DNA of 52,790 bases. Origin: Hyphomicrobiales bacterium. Its GTDB lineage: Bacteria > Pseudomonadota > Alphaproteobacteria > Rhizobiales > JAJFHC01. The notes under the pieces are model-generated. The model searched no databases and was not told where the DNA came from. It saw nothing but the letters and a program-made list of their open reading frames with translations. How positions within the stretch are numbered: the first letter of the stretch is position 1; the number at the start of each line of letters is the position of its first letter. Made by a program: the position numbers and the translations under genes. The stretch is taken from positions 1 through 52,790 of the forward strand of contig JAJFHC010000025.1 in NCBI GenBank assembly GCA_021775835.1. The letters run 5' to 3'. Of the stretch, positions 25,669 through 34,096 are shown in pieces.

Positions 25669-26481
25669 ATGACTATCTCCAAACTGCTCAAACTGGCAGT
25701 CGCGTCCGCAGCGGCGCTTTGCTTCACGATTGCAGCGGCCTCGGCCGATCTGATCAAGGATGTTCAGGACAGGGGCGTCCTGAAAGTTGGAATGGCGGAA
25801 AGTCCGCCTTGGCAAGCGCCCAATCCATCATCGAGTGTGTACGAAGGGTTTAATGTGGATCTGGCTCAACGGGCTGCTGACCTGATGGGTGTCAAACTTG
25901 AAGTGGTGCCGGCCACCTGGTCGACTCTGATTCCGGGGCTATCGGCAAAACAGTACGATGTCGTATTTGCCAACCTTTTCGCCACGCCAAAACGGGCACT
26001 GGTGGTGAACTTTACCGAACCCTACTCGACCTACGGTTTTCATATCGTGGTTGGCGCCGACTCCAAGGTTAAGTCGATGGACGGCCTCAATTCCGCAGAC
26101 GTTACTTTCGTCGGCATGAGCGGCACGGTCGAGGAAAGCTATCCAAAGGAGCTGTATCCCAGCGCCACGGTAAAAGGCATTGCGACAAACGATATCGCCG
26201 CCTGGATTGGCGAAGTTGCGTCCGGTCAGGCCGATGCAGCTTTCCTTGATCCCGGGACCTTGAAGATCCTGACGACCAAGAACCCGGCACTCGGCAAAAA
26301 ACTGCGCGTGCTGAACCCTGAAACTGAATTGGTGAAACCGGTCGGTCTCGCCTATGCCGTGCGTCCTGAAGACACTCACATGCTCCAGTTCCTCAATACC
26401 TTCATCAAGGACTTCGTGCGTAACGGAGAGCATATCACCCTGCGGGACAAGTGGTTCGAGATCCTCGGCAAGCGGAAGTGA
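25669..26481 (+). CDS. Transporter substrate-binding protein, polar amino-acid type
   Basis: 270 residues. MTISKLLKLAVASAAALCF and the following TIAAASA form a Sec signal peptide. The mature part has VQDRGVLKVGMAESPPWQ, GFNVDLAQRAADLMGVKLE and YDVVFANLFATPKRALVVNFTEPY, the classic SBP_bac_3 sequence. The ligand is likely an amino acid or similar amine. AGGAGG is placed properly before the ATG. Strong hairpins flank it on both sides, at 25599-25639 and 26501-26533. It delivers substrate to the two permeases upstream. Confidence 0.94.
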   Translation: MTISKLLKLAVASAAALCFTIAAASADLIKDVQDRGVLKVGMAESPPWQAPNPSSSVYEGFNVDLAQRAADLMGVKLEVVPATWSTLIPGLSAKQYDVVFANLFATPKRALVVNFTEPYSTYGFHIVVGADSKVKSMDGLNSADVTFVGMSGTVEESYPKELYPSATVKGIATNDIAAWIGEVASGQADAAFLDPGTLKILTTKNPALGKKLRVLNPETELVKPVGLAYAVRPEDTHMLQFLNTFIKDFVRNGEHITLRDKWFEILGKRK

Positions 26482-26500
26482 TCTCTTGACACTTATTGCA

Positions 26501-26533
26501 ACCGGAACCTGGTTTTCTTCACCAGGTTCCGGT
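26501..26533 (+). terminator. 12-bp perfect hairpin after the binding-protein gene
   Basis: ACCGGAACCTGG (26501-26512) pairs perfectly with CCAGGTTCCGGT (26522-26533) around a 9-base loop. No U run follows, so it may stabilise or partly terminate the binding-protein message rather than fully terminate it. The lyase gene starts 35 bases later. Confidence 0.55.
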
Positions 26534-26567
26534 CAATTCCAATCGTGAAATTCACAGCAGTTCACCT

Positions 26568-27797
26568 ATGGACATCACACAGTTCGCGGCCCGGCACGTG
26601 CGCAATCCAGGCGCCGATTCCAACCGGGCCTACGGCGAAACAGAAAAGCAAATATTGAGCCTGGCGGCATTCGCCGACGCTGCTGCTGACATCAGCTCGT
26701 GGCCCGACTATCGCCCAACGCCACTGGTTCGATTGCCCGGGCTCGCCGGCAAACTTGGTGTCGGACATGTACACCACAAGGACGAAGGCAAACGCTTTCA
26801 ACTGAAGAGTTTCAAGGCGCTCGGCGGCGCCTATGCGGTACTGAAGATCCTGCAACGCCATTTGCGCGACCGCCATGATCTGACTGAGATATCTTCAAGA
26901 GACCTCCTGACGGGGCATCATCTCGACCTAATTCGCGATGTCACCGTGGCCTCCGCAACAGACGGCAATCACGGGCGCTCGGTTGCCTGGGGTGCCAACA
27001 TGTTTGGCTGCAAATGCAATATCTATCTGCACTCCCATGTCAGCGACGCACGTGAACATGAAATCGCCCGTTACGGAGCCCGGATCGTCCGGACAAATGG
27101 CAACTATGACACGTCGGTTCGCCAGTGCGCTGCCGATGCCGCCGCCAACAACTGGCATCTGGTCGCCGACACCACTGCTGGAGGCGGAGACGTGACGAGC
27201 CCGAAACTCGTCATGCAGGGTTACACCGTGATGGCTCAGGAATTCCTCGATCAGCTTCCACAGGGAAAGCCCTTGAGTCACGTCTTCGTGCCCGGTGGGG
27301 TTGGCGGCATAGCCGCGGCAGTCGCCGCCCATCTGCGCGAACGTCTGGGCAGGCAATGCCCGCGTATCGTCGTGGTCGAACCCGGCAAGGCCGACTGCAT
27401 CTACCGCAGCGTCGCAGCTGGCGAACTAACAAAAGTTCCAGGTGATACTGAAACCTTCATGGCATGCCTTGCCGCCGGTGAGGTGTCGCCACTGGCCTGG
27501 CCCATCCTGCGCACTTGCATCGACGATGTCCTCACATTGCCGGACGATGCTGCACGGGAAGCCATGTTGATTCTGGCGCGCGGGCTCGCCGACGATCCTC
27601 ACGTGGTTGCTGGTGAGTCAGGAGCTGCCGCCACGGCTGGTTTGATCGCCGCCGCCCTGGATCCAGCGCTGCGTAAGACGCTTGGCCTGAATCAAGACTC
27701 CCGGATCGTGACAATCGGTAGTGAAGGCGCGACAGACGCCGACACGTATTTGCGCGTCGTCGGAAAAACCGCCGAGCAGGTCGAAACGTCGGCGTGA
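26568..27797 (+). CDS. Diaminopropionate ammonia-lyase homologue (PLP enzyme)
   Basis: 409 residues. It matches DpaL/YgeX segment by segment: YRPTPLVRLPGLAGKLGV, KDEGKRFQLKSFKALGGAYAV with the PLP Lys in SFKALGG, ATDGNHGRSVAWGA with the Asp used as base, VADTTAGGGDVTSP, VVVEPGKADCIYRS and SGESGAAAT. The known enzyme converts 2,3-diaminopropionate to pyruvate and two ammonia. Start at 26568 (MDITQFAARHV); the frame extends upstream but overlaps the hairpin. Position after an amino-acid importer fits uptake then deamination of a diamino acid. Substrate in this organism remains inferred. Confidence 0.9.
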   Translation: MDITQFAARHVRNPGADSNRAYGETEKQILSLAAFADAAADISSWPDYRPTPLVRLPGLAGKLGVGHVHHKDEGKRFQLKSFKALGGAYAVLKILQRHLRDRHDLTEISSRDLLTGHHLDLIRDVTVASATDGNHGRSVAWGANMFGCKCNIYLHSHVSDAREHEIARYGARIVRTNGNYDTSVRQCAADAAANNWHLVADTTAGGGDVTSPKLVMQGYTVMAQEFLDQLPQGKPLSHVFVPGGVGGIAAAVAAHLRERLGRQCPRIVVVEPGKADCIYRSVAAGELTKVPGDTETFMACLAAGEVSPLAWPILRTCIDDVLTLPDDAAREAMLILARGLADDPHVVAGESGAAATAGLIAAALDPALRKTLGLNQDSRIVTIGSEGATDADTYLRVVGKTAEQVETSA

Positions 27798-27800
27798 AAA

Positions 27801-28583
27801 TCAACCGATCTGCCAACCGCCGTCCACGGTTATCGACTGTCCGGTGACATAGCGCGACAGGTCGCTGGCCAGATAAACAAAGGTACCGGCAAGTTGATCG
27901 AGAGGACCCAGATGCCCCACAGGAATTCGACCTTCCAGTGCGCCCCGTACGGCCTCCTCGGTTTGTCCGGTCAGCTGTGCACGATCGCGGAACAACTGGC
28001 GGATCATGTCCGTGTCCATCTGCCCGGGGCAGACGCAATTGGCCAATATGTCATGCTCTGCCAGTTCGGCGGCAAGACTCTGCATCAGTCCCACCATGCC
28101 GAATTTGGACGCCGAGTAAGACGCGTTCTCCCGCCCTCCGCGCAGACCAAAAAGAGACGATGTCAGAATGATCCGGCCGCCCTCGCCTTGATCGATCAGA
28201 TGGCGCGCAAACGTTCTGGCTGTAATGAAGGCGCCTGTCAGATTGACATCGATTACCTGCCGAAACTCCTCCGGCGTCGTGTCGACAGCATGCTTGAGCA
28301 GCAAAATTCCGGCATTCGGAACCACAAGATCGACGCGTCCAAACCGGTCAAGCGTCTCCGCAAGAGCCGCGTCGGTCGACTTTTCATCGGTCACTTCAAT
28401 CGTGGCGGCACGGGCCGCATCGCCAAGTACACGGGCGGCCTGGGCAACCTGGTCACCGGCCCTGTCGGCGAGCATTACCCGGGCCCCTTGAGCGATAAAA
28501 GCATTGGCAACGGCCAGGCCTATGCCTTGCGCCGCACCGGTAATGAAAGCCACCTTGCCTTCAAGCAATCCCCTGTCTGCCAT
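27801..28583 (-). CDS. SDR family oxidoreductase
   Basis: 260 residues in a classical short-chain dehydrogenase. FITGAAQGIGLAVANAF is the cofactor motif, VPNAGILLLKH the NNAG-equivalent, LTSSLFGLRG the catalytic Ser region, YSASKFGMVGL the YxxxK pair, and VTGQSITVDGGWQIG the family's usual end. The Asp after the second strand (MLADRAGD) suggests NAD rather than NADP. It is convergent with the lyase at a 3-base distance and divergent from the M20 gene. It breaks the plus-strand run, so it may be independently regulated. Confidence 0.93.
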   Translation of the reverse strand: MADRGLLEGKVAFITGAAQGIGLAVANAFIAQGARVMLADRAGDQVAQAARVLGDAARAATIEVTDEKSTDAALAETLDRFGRVDLVVPNAGILLLKHAVDTTPEEFRQVIDVNLTGAFITARTFARHLIDQGEGGRIILTSSLFGLRGGRENASYSASKFGMVGLMQSLAAELAEHDILANCVCPGQMDTDMIRQLFRDRAQLTGQTEEAVRGALEGRIPVGHLGPLDQLAGTFVYLASDLSRYVTGQSITVDGGWQIG

Positions 28584-28693
28584 GATCCATTCCCTGTCCT
28601 GGCGCCCTGCTGGTTGTTGCCAAATGCAACTCTCTTGGGCTCGTTGAGCGGGTTGGGAAAACGTTGCAACATCTCTTGTGGAGGCCCGTCGTC

Positions 28694-29935
28694 ATGACCG
28701 ATGCATCGCTGCCCAAACACCTCGAAACAATAGCACAGGACATCGAAAATTTTGTTGAAATCAACACGCCGCGCCTGTTCGACCTGTGCAGTGATTTGGT
28801 GGCGGCCCGGAGCGTCAATCCTCCCGGACGCACCGTCGAGGCCGCGGCAATCGTGGAAGCATTTCTCGGCGAGAACGGGATCGTATGCGAGACGCTTGCC
28901 AATGAGAACACGAAGCCGAACATCATCTCTCAGGCAACCGGCCATTCGACCGGCCGGCATCTCATCTTGAACGGACATCTCGATACCGTCAGTCCCGGCC
29001 GGGAGGAAGATTGGACCGTGCCGCCGTATCAGACGACACAGTCCGACGAGAAAATTTTTGGCCTCGGCATGGGAAACATGAAGGCCGGCGTTGCTGCGCT
29101 AAGCCTGGCTTTTGTCTGGTTGTCCCGCAATCCGCAAGAGTGGCCGGGACAGATCAGCTATACAGCCGTCGCCGATGAAACCGTGTTCGGCCCCGACGGA
29201 GCCGGTTGGCTGCTTGCTCACCAGCCCGGCTTCAGGGGCGATGCCGTGATTTGTGGCGAAGGCCCGGGCGACATGAATCTTGCGATCGCGGAAAAGGGCC
29301 TGGGCTGGGTCGAACTGACCGCCACAGCGCTTTCCGGCCAAGGTATGTTGTCCACGCCCGCCAGCTCAGCCGTCACCCGTCTGGTGGAGGCCATCAGTCA
29401 GATCGACCAGTGGAACACGATTCAGGTTACTCCGCCCGACGAATTGAAAATGCTCAAACCGCATGCTGGCGACCACGGATTCAGATTGTCGGTGAATACA
29501 GGGACAATAGAAGGCGGCCATTTCATAAGTCAGGTCGCCACGCAGGCAAAGGCCGAGATCGACTTCAGACTGCCACCAGGCATGTCGAGGGAGGACCTGG
29601 ATACCCGACTGGAACGGGTGTGTGCAGAAATCGAAGGCCTGTCATTCAGACACATCAAGGGCTGGGACCCGAATTGGACGGCACCTGGCGCAGCGGTCTG
29701 CACGGCCGTCGCCGAGGCTGCCAGTAGAATTCGCCCCGTACCGCCACAGCCTGTCGTCAGACTGCCTGCCAGTGATGCGAGCCGGTGGCGGGCCATGGGA
29801 GTCCCCGCTGTCTGTTTTGGTCCTCAGCCGCTTCTGGCATCGGGTGTTGACGATTTTGCCTTTGCCGGAGACATTGCCGATTGCGCCAAGATCTACGCGC
29901 TGGCCGCTGTGCGTTATCTGGACGCGACCGCATGA
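28694..29935 (+). CDS. M20-family metallopeptidase homologue with substituted active-site residues
   Basis: 413 residues in the ArgE/DapE-like fold. NGHLDTV supplies H95 and D97, and GEGPGD keeps the E189 ligand. Other conserved sites differ: the bridging Asp of DMKGG is Asn (GMGNMKAG, N128); the catalytic Glu-Glu of DEE is Glu-Thr (VADETVF, 162-163); the dimerisation-domain His is Gln (SGQGMLST, Q216); and the C-terminal His position reads ASGVDDF. GGAGG precedes the ATG at 28694. The pattern suggests a pseudo-enzyme or one with altered chemistry, coexpressed with the diaminopropionate lyase region. Confidence 0.9.
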   Translation: MTDASLPKHLETIAQDIENFVEINTPRLFDLCSDLVAARSVNPPGRTVEAAAIVEAFLGENGIVCETLANENTKPNIISQATGHSTGRHLILNGHLDTVSPGREEDWTVPPYQTTQSDEKIFGLGMGNMKAGVAALSLAFVWLSRNPQEWPGQISYTAVADETVFGPDGAGWLLAHQPGFRGDAVICGEGPGDMNLAIAEKGLGWVELTATALSGQGMLSTPASSAVTRLVEAISQIDQWNTIQVTPPDELKMLKPHAGDHGFRLSVNTGTIEGGHFISQVATQAKAEIDFRLPPGMSREDLDTRLERVCAEIEGLSFRHIKGWDPNWTAPGAAVCTAVAEAASRIRPVPPQPVVRLPASDASRWRAMGVPAVCFGPQPLLASGVDDFAFAGDIADCAKIYALAAVRYLDATA

Positions 29936-29956
29936 TGACGGGCCGACGTTCATAAG

Positions 29957-31543
29957 CTATTGCGCGGAAGCTTGAATGAAACGGGCCGCCCGCTCAGCGA
30001 CCATGATTGTCGGCGCATTGGTGTTGCCTGAAGTTATGTTGGGCATCACAGAAGCGTCTGCGACACGTAACCCTTCAACACCACACACTTTCAACTCCGG
30101 GTCGACCACCGCGCGTTTGTCTTCCACATCGCCCATTCGGCAAGTTCCAACCGGATGGAAGACTGTCTTGGCATGAGCCGCAATATGTGCCTGTAGGTTA
30201 GCGTCAGAGTCCTTTCCCGATGCCGGGTGGACACGCTCCTGAACCACTGAACGCATCGCCTCCGTATCAAGAATCTTCAGGCCCAGTTGCAAGCCGCGCG
30301 TCATTGCCAGCACGTCGGCGTGTGCTGTTAACACATTGCTCTCGAGCAAAATTGGATCTTTCGGATCTGGACTTCGCAGCCGGACCGAGCCAACCGATTG
30401 CGGACGAAGCACACAGGCGGAAAAACTCAGTCCGTGCCCCGGCTCTCGCGCTCCATCTGAACCCAGCGAAAAGGCCGGCATGAAATGAAACTGAATGTCG
30501 GGCCTGCCTGTGCCGATCGTGTCGACGAAGCCTCCGCACTCAATGATGTTTGAAGAAAGAAGCCCACGTCGGGTCGCGAGGTATTTACCCATGTGGAGAG
30601 CCGCTCGCAAACCCCGATCATGGCCAAGGACGGAGATGGGTTCTTTCAGTCTCGCCTCGATCGGCACCGCGACGTGGTCCTGAAAGTTCTCGCCGACACC
30701 CGGCAGATCGACAGTCACCTCAACACCGACATCTTGCAGGTGAGCACCCGGGCCGATCCCGGAACGCATGAGGATCATTGGACTGGCAAGCGTCCCGGCT
30801 GTGAGGACAATCTCTGCGGAGGCGGATATTGTCTGGCCATTTTCAAGAACAACACCGCGCGCGCGTCCATCGCGAATGACGACCTTGTTGACACGTGTTT
30901 CGGTCAGAACCGTCAGGTTCTTCCGGCCCAGCGCAGGTCTCAGGAATGCCGTTGCGGACGAACACCGGCGACCGTCACGCGTGGTTGTCTGATAGAATCC
31001 GACACCTTCCTGGTCCGCGCCATTGAAGTCGGGATTGAGAGAAAGCCCGGCTTCCTGCGCGGCCAGCAGGAAGGTCTCGCACAGCGGATGACGATGGCGT
31101 GGCGAGGATATGGTGAGTTCACCGTCCGTGCCGTGATATGAATCATCGAATGCACGGTTGTCTTCCAGGTCACGGAAGACGGGAAGCACGTCCGAGTAGC
31201 TCCAGCCGCGGCAACCCATTTGCGCCCAGGTGTCATAATCTCCCGATTGGCCGCGGACGTAGAGCATCGCATTGATTGACGAGCCGCCGCCTATCACATG
31301 ACCTTGGGGGATCATGTAAGGGCGACCGTCCAGTTCCTTCTGCGGCTCACCCGAGTGCATCACCACATCGCGCCCTGCACGGTTGACGCGGAAGAAAGTT
31401 GCAGGGATGTGAATAAAGGGGCTTTTGTCTTGGCGGCCGGACTCGATGAGAAGCACCGTCGACCTGCCGTCCTGCGAAAGCCTCGAGGCAAGCACGCATC
31501 CGGCCGACCCTCCACCGACAACGATAAAATCGTATTCGGCCAT
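29957..31543 (-). CDS. GMC-family oxidoreductase, choline/alcohol dehydrogenase-like
   Basis: 528 residues. FIVVGGGSAGCVLASRLSQD is the FAD site, PQGHVIGGGSSINAMLYVRG the GMC signature 1 (about residue 80), and LTAGTLASPMILMRSGIGP signature 2. HPVGTCRMGD holds the active-site His and SGNTNAPTIMVAERAA the terminal partner Asn. It is closer to choline/alcohol dehydrogenases than the GMC protein at 22169. GGAG precedes the ATG. It lies 150 bases downstream of the HutC-type regulator on the same strand, so the two may be co-transcribed. Confidence 0.94.
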   Translation of the reverse strand: MAEYDFIVVGGGSAGCVLASRLSQDGRSTVLLIESGRQDKSPFIHIPATFFRVNRAGRDVVMHSGEPQKELDGRPYMIPQGHVIGGGSSINAMLYVRGQSGDYDTWAQMGCRGWSYSDVLPVFRDLEDNRAFDDSYHGTDGELTISSPRHRHPLCETFLLAAQEAGLSLNPDFNGADQEGVGFYQTTTRDGRRCSSATAFLRPALGRKNLTVLTETRVNKVVIRDGRARGVVLENGQTISASAEIVLTAGTLASPMILMRSGIGPGAHLQDVGVEVTVDLPGVGENFQDHVAVPIEARLKEPISVLGHDRGLRAALHMGKYLATRRGLLSSNIIECGGFVDTIGTGRPDIQFHFMPAFSLGSDGAREPGHGLSFSACVLRPQSVGSVRLRSPDPKDPILLESNVLTAHADVLAMTRGLQLGLKILDTEAMRSVVQERVHPASGKDSDANLQAHIAAHAKTVFHPVGTCRMGDVEDKRAVVDPELKVCGVEGLRVADASVMPNITSGNTNAPTIMVAERAARFIQASAQ

Positions 31544-31694
31544 CAGGTTCTCCGAACGGCGAGAGAATTGCGTCTGGTGCGGCGGATATCACAACTCGCC
31601 GACCAAGGACCGTCTTCACCAACCGGTACGCACCGCGGTCTGTTGGGCGCAAGACAGACGTCCACGGCACCTTCACTATCACTCGCCGTAAGCT

Positions 31695-32543
31695 TCACGC
31701 CGAAGCCGCCGTATCGAGTAAAGCTTCACGAGTCCAACTGCGAACGTCACCCGGTGATGCCTCTGACGCCAGATCCATTTCGAAGCCGCAGTGCACCATG
31801 TCGCTGCGATGGCGTGTTTCGCCTGCAAGAATTGGAGTGCCATCAGTTGCAAAGTAAACCAGTGAACGTGCAAGAATCGGATCCTTGGCGCCGATCTGAA
31901 GCAGTATTGCATCCAGCTCACCTGCGAGGCGCGCCTCAAGCTGCCAGGAGGCATGACCGAGTTCCGTTTTGCGCCGTACCCGGTCGACGATGGATGCGGC
32001 CGCAGTTTTCTCTGTGAAATTCAAGGTCGCCGCCATCGGCGCGGTCATAACGCGGTCGTCAATTGCAATGGGAACATGGGCAAGAGACCGCACGCGGCGC
32101 ACCGAGACCACCGAGGTAGCGGCCGGCACTCTAAGGGCGCGGACTTCGTCAGGTGATGCAATCCTGGTTTCGAAGACATGGATCCGGCTGGTGGTTGTCG
32201 CGCCTGCAAGCTCATATTGGCGCTCGATGTCGAGAACCGGTGTCAGATGCTCCACGTGCCGGGCACGAACAACGAAGGTTCCGTTGCCTCGCCTGCGACG
32301 CAATAGTCCCGATTGAGAGAGATCCGACAAAGCCTGGCGCACTGTGGCTTTGGCCACACCAAAGACACGTGACAGCTCCTCATCGGTGAAGAACCGCAAT
32401 TCGGGATCGGGCCACGCACCGATGAGGGCAATCAGCTGCTGCCGGATCTGAAGGTAGAGGGGGACCGGACTGGTCCGATCCGGTTTCCACTTTCCAGTAC
32501 GGACCAGAAGCGTATCAACCACGTCCTTGGAGTTCGCTGCCAT
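31695..32543 (-). CDS. GntR family transcriptional regulator, HutC subfamily (UTRA domain)
   Basis: 282 residues. The winged helix at about 25-90 includes SPVPLYLQIRQQLIALIG and GVAKATVRQALSDLSQSGLLRRRRGNGTFV. The C-terminal UTRA ligand domain spans about 105-265. Start at 32543 (MAANSKDVVD) was preferred to a TTG at 32564. It is divergent from the ferritin-like gene at 32641. The gap between them contains a GTCTAGAC palindrome and a second GTCTAG copy, the sort of site HutC-type regulators use. Ligands of this group are often phosphorylated sugars, amino acids or amines; none can be named here. Confidence 0.94.
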   Translation of the reverse strand: MAANSKDVVDTLLVRTGKWKPDRTSPVPLYLQIRQQLIALIGAWPDPELRFFTDEELSRVFGVAKATVRQALSDLSQSGLLRRRRGNGTFVVRARHVEHLTPVLDIERQYELAGATTTSRIHVFETRIASPDEVRALRVPAATSVVSVRRVRSLAHVPIAIDDRVMTAPMAATLNFTEKTAAASIVDRVRRKTELGHASWQLEARLAGELDAILLQIGAKDPILARSLVYFATDGTPILAGETRHRSDMVHCGFEMDLASEASPGDVRSWTREALLDTAASA

Positions 32544-32573
32544 TTTCCATCGCCCTGAACACAATGCATAAAA

Positions 32574-32602
32574 GTCTAGACATATAACCTAATTCTGTCT
32601 AG
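32574..32602. promoter_or_regulatory. HutC-type operator pair in divergent promoter
   Basis: GTCTAGAC (32574-32581) is a perfect 8-bp palindrome, and GTCTAG recurs at 32597-32602, 23 bases later or about two helical turns. They sit between the UTRA regulator and the ferritin-like gene. Confidence 0.55.
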
Positions 32603-32640
32603 CGTTTGTGTAGGAGAACAATCAACTTTGGAGGTTCAGC

Positions 32641-33552
32641 ATGGACGCATCGATGTTGGAGGAAACGGTTCAGAATCCGAACCCGTACCCAATCAATGCC
32701 GATCTCGAATATCCGGATATCTGGCATCTGTGTGTGCAGGCCAGAGACCTCGCCTGGGATGCGGACCGTGAGATTGACTGGGCAGCGCTGAAGGCAGAAT
32801 GCGCCGACCTGCCCGAAGAGGTGAAGGAGGCAGGCGCGGAATGGTGGAGCTTACGCGCTTGGATGGAGCATGGGGCAACACCCTATGGCGCCGAGAGGTA
32901 CCGCCAAGCCGTCTTCGAACATCTGCCTTTCGAAATAAAGCAGCACGTAGCCAATTTTATCTTTGAAGAGCTTCGCCACCACGAAGCCTCATGGCGAATC
33001 GCCGACGCACTGGGCGGCTATCAGCCCCTGCCACGCAGCGATTACTTCAAGATGGTCATACCAAAGTTTCACGACGAAGCTGACGAACGCAAGATGTCGT
33101 TTTATGGCGGCATGGCCGTAAACACGTTGTTCGAGCAATTGTCCGGCGAACTATTGACCGCACGATACAAAAACGCCCGCCCTGTCGAGATACGAAAGGC
33201 CTGTGAGTTGATCCTGCGCGACGAAGCGCGCCATATCCAGTTCGGCCGTATACTGATGAAACGTTTCTTTGAAGACCTCAGCGAAGAAGAGAAGATCATG
33301 CTGGGCGAAAAATTCAGCAAGAAACTGCGCGGCAGCCTGCTGAACGGTGTCTATGCTGTTGTGAATCTGCCAAAGGAAGAACGCAAACGCGCGGCACGCG
33401 CCCGGTCGCTGGCCGCCGAATACGGCCTGGGGGCAACGTACCCAGACGAAGAAGTCGACATCATCGTCGGCGCTCTGAAGGAGATCCGCGACGACGTGGC
33501 GCCCTACGGTGTACCGATCCCTGCGATACCGGAAATCGAAGGGAATACATAG
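32641..33552 (+). CDS. Ferritin-like di-iron protein, function unknown
   Basis: 303 residues, mainly helical. Four helices carry a di-iron ligand pattern: E76 (WMEHG), E110-x2-H113 (EELRHHE), E165 (LFEQLSGE) and E195-x2-H198 (RDEARHIQFG). This resembles the ExxH pairs of ribonucleotide-reductase-like and AurF-like oxidases, but the sequence is not a known subgroup by eye. The N-terminal 50 residues and the C-terminal tail are additional. A GGAGG-like site is close to the ATG. It is divergent from a HutC regulator and convergent with RidA. A substrate oxygenase role is plausible but unproven. Confidence 0.85.
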   Translation: MDASMLEETVQNPNPYPINADLEYPDIWHLCVQARDLAWDADREIDWAALKAECADLPEEVKEAGAEWWSLRAWMEHGATPYGAERYRQAVFEHLPFEIKQHVANFIFEELRHHEASWRIADALGGYQPLPRSDYFKMVIPKFHDEADERKMSFYGGMAVNTLFEQLSGELLTARYKNARPVEIRKACELILRDEARHIQFGRILMKRFFEDLSEEEKIMLGEKFSKKLRGSLLNGVYAVVNLPKEERKRAARARSLAAEYGLGATYPDEEVDIIVGALKEIRDDVAPYGVPIPAIPEIEGNT

Positions 33553-33574
33553 ACCGCCGACGAAGGCAGACATA

Positions 33575-33615
33575 AACTGAGCAACCTGGCGCGTCCATCG
33601 ACAGGTTCCTCAGTT
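33575..33615. terminator. Long inverted repeat between convergent genes
   Basis: AACTGAG-C-AACCTG (33575-33588) pairs with CAGGTT-C-CTCAGTT (33602-33615): 13 of 14 bases pair, with a 13-base loop. It lies 23 bases after the ferritin-like stop and about 40 bases from the RidA stop, consistent with a shared bidirectional terminator, although no clear U tract follows. Confidence 0.55.
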
Positions 33616-33655
33616 AGCCTGTGCAAAGAGAAAAGCACCGGAACCTCAATCGACG

Positions 33656-34042
33656 CTAGGTCATTTCAGCGGCAATGACTTCGACTTCGACTTTCCAATC
33701 AGGGCTGGCGAGATGGGAAACGAACAAGAGCGTCGAAGCGGGCCGATGATCTCCTAACGCGGCACTGCGCGCTGCACCGTATTCCGCAAGGTCATCGAGA
33801 TCCGTCAAATAGGCAGTCACTTTTACCAGATTGCCGAAATCCATGTTCGCCGCCTTCAACAGCGAGGAAATGTTTTCCCACACCAATCGTGACTGGGCCT
33901 GGATGTCTTTTCCAAGGTTGCCTTCTGGATCAATGCCAAGTTGTCCGGACAAGAAAAGGGTTCGCGCGCCCGGCGGCACTTCAATGGCGTGTGAGAATGC
34001 GCCGACTGGCGGGGCGACAGTGTCTGGATTGTGCTGGATCAT
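33656..34042 (-). CDS. RidA/YjgF family protein (second copy)
   Basis: 128 residues from MIQHNPDTVAPP; in-frame starts at 34069 and 34087 exist. LFLSGQLGIDPEGNLG and LLKAANMDFGNLVKVTAYLTD are typical of the family, which removes reactive imines. The segment before the last strand reads RPASTLLFVSHLASPDWK, so the canonical catalytic Arg is absent, as in the other RidA protein at 7262. It is last in the minus-strand operon, 54 bases after the alcohol dehydrogenase stop. A detoxifying or binding role in amine catabolism is likely. Confidence 0.9.
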   Translation of the reverse strand: MIQHNPDTVAPPVGAFSHAIEVPPGARTLFLSGQLGIDPEGNLGKDIQAQSRLVWENISSLLKAANMDFGNLVKVTAYLTDLDDLAEYGAARSAALGDHRPASTLLFVSHLASPDWKVEVEVIAAEMT

Positions 34043-34096
34043 GGGAGGTTTTCCTTCCTTTGGTGACATTTTTTGGGCCCTGTTCATTCGAGGAAC

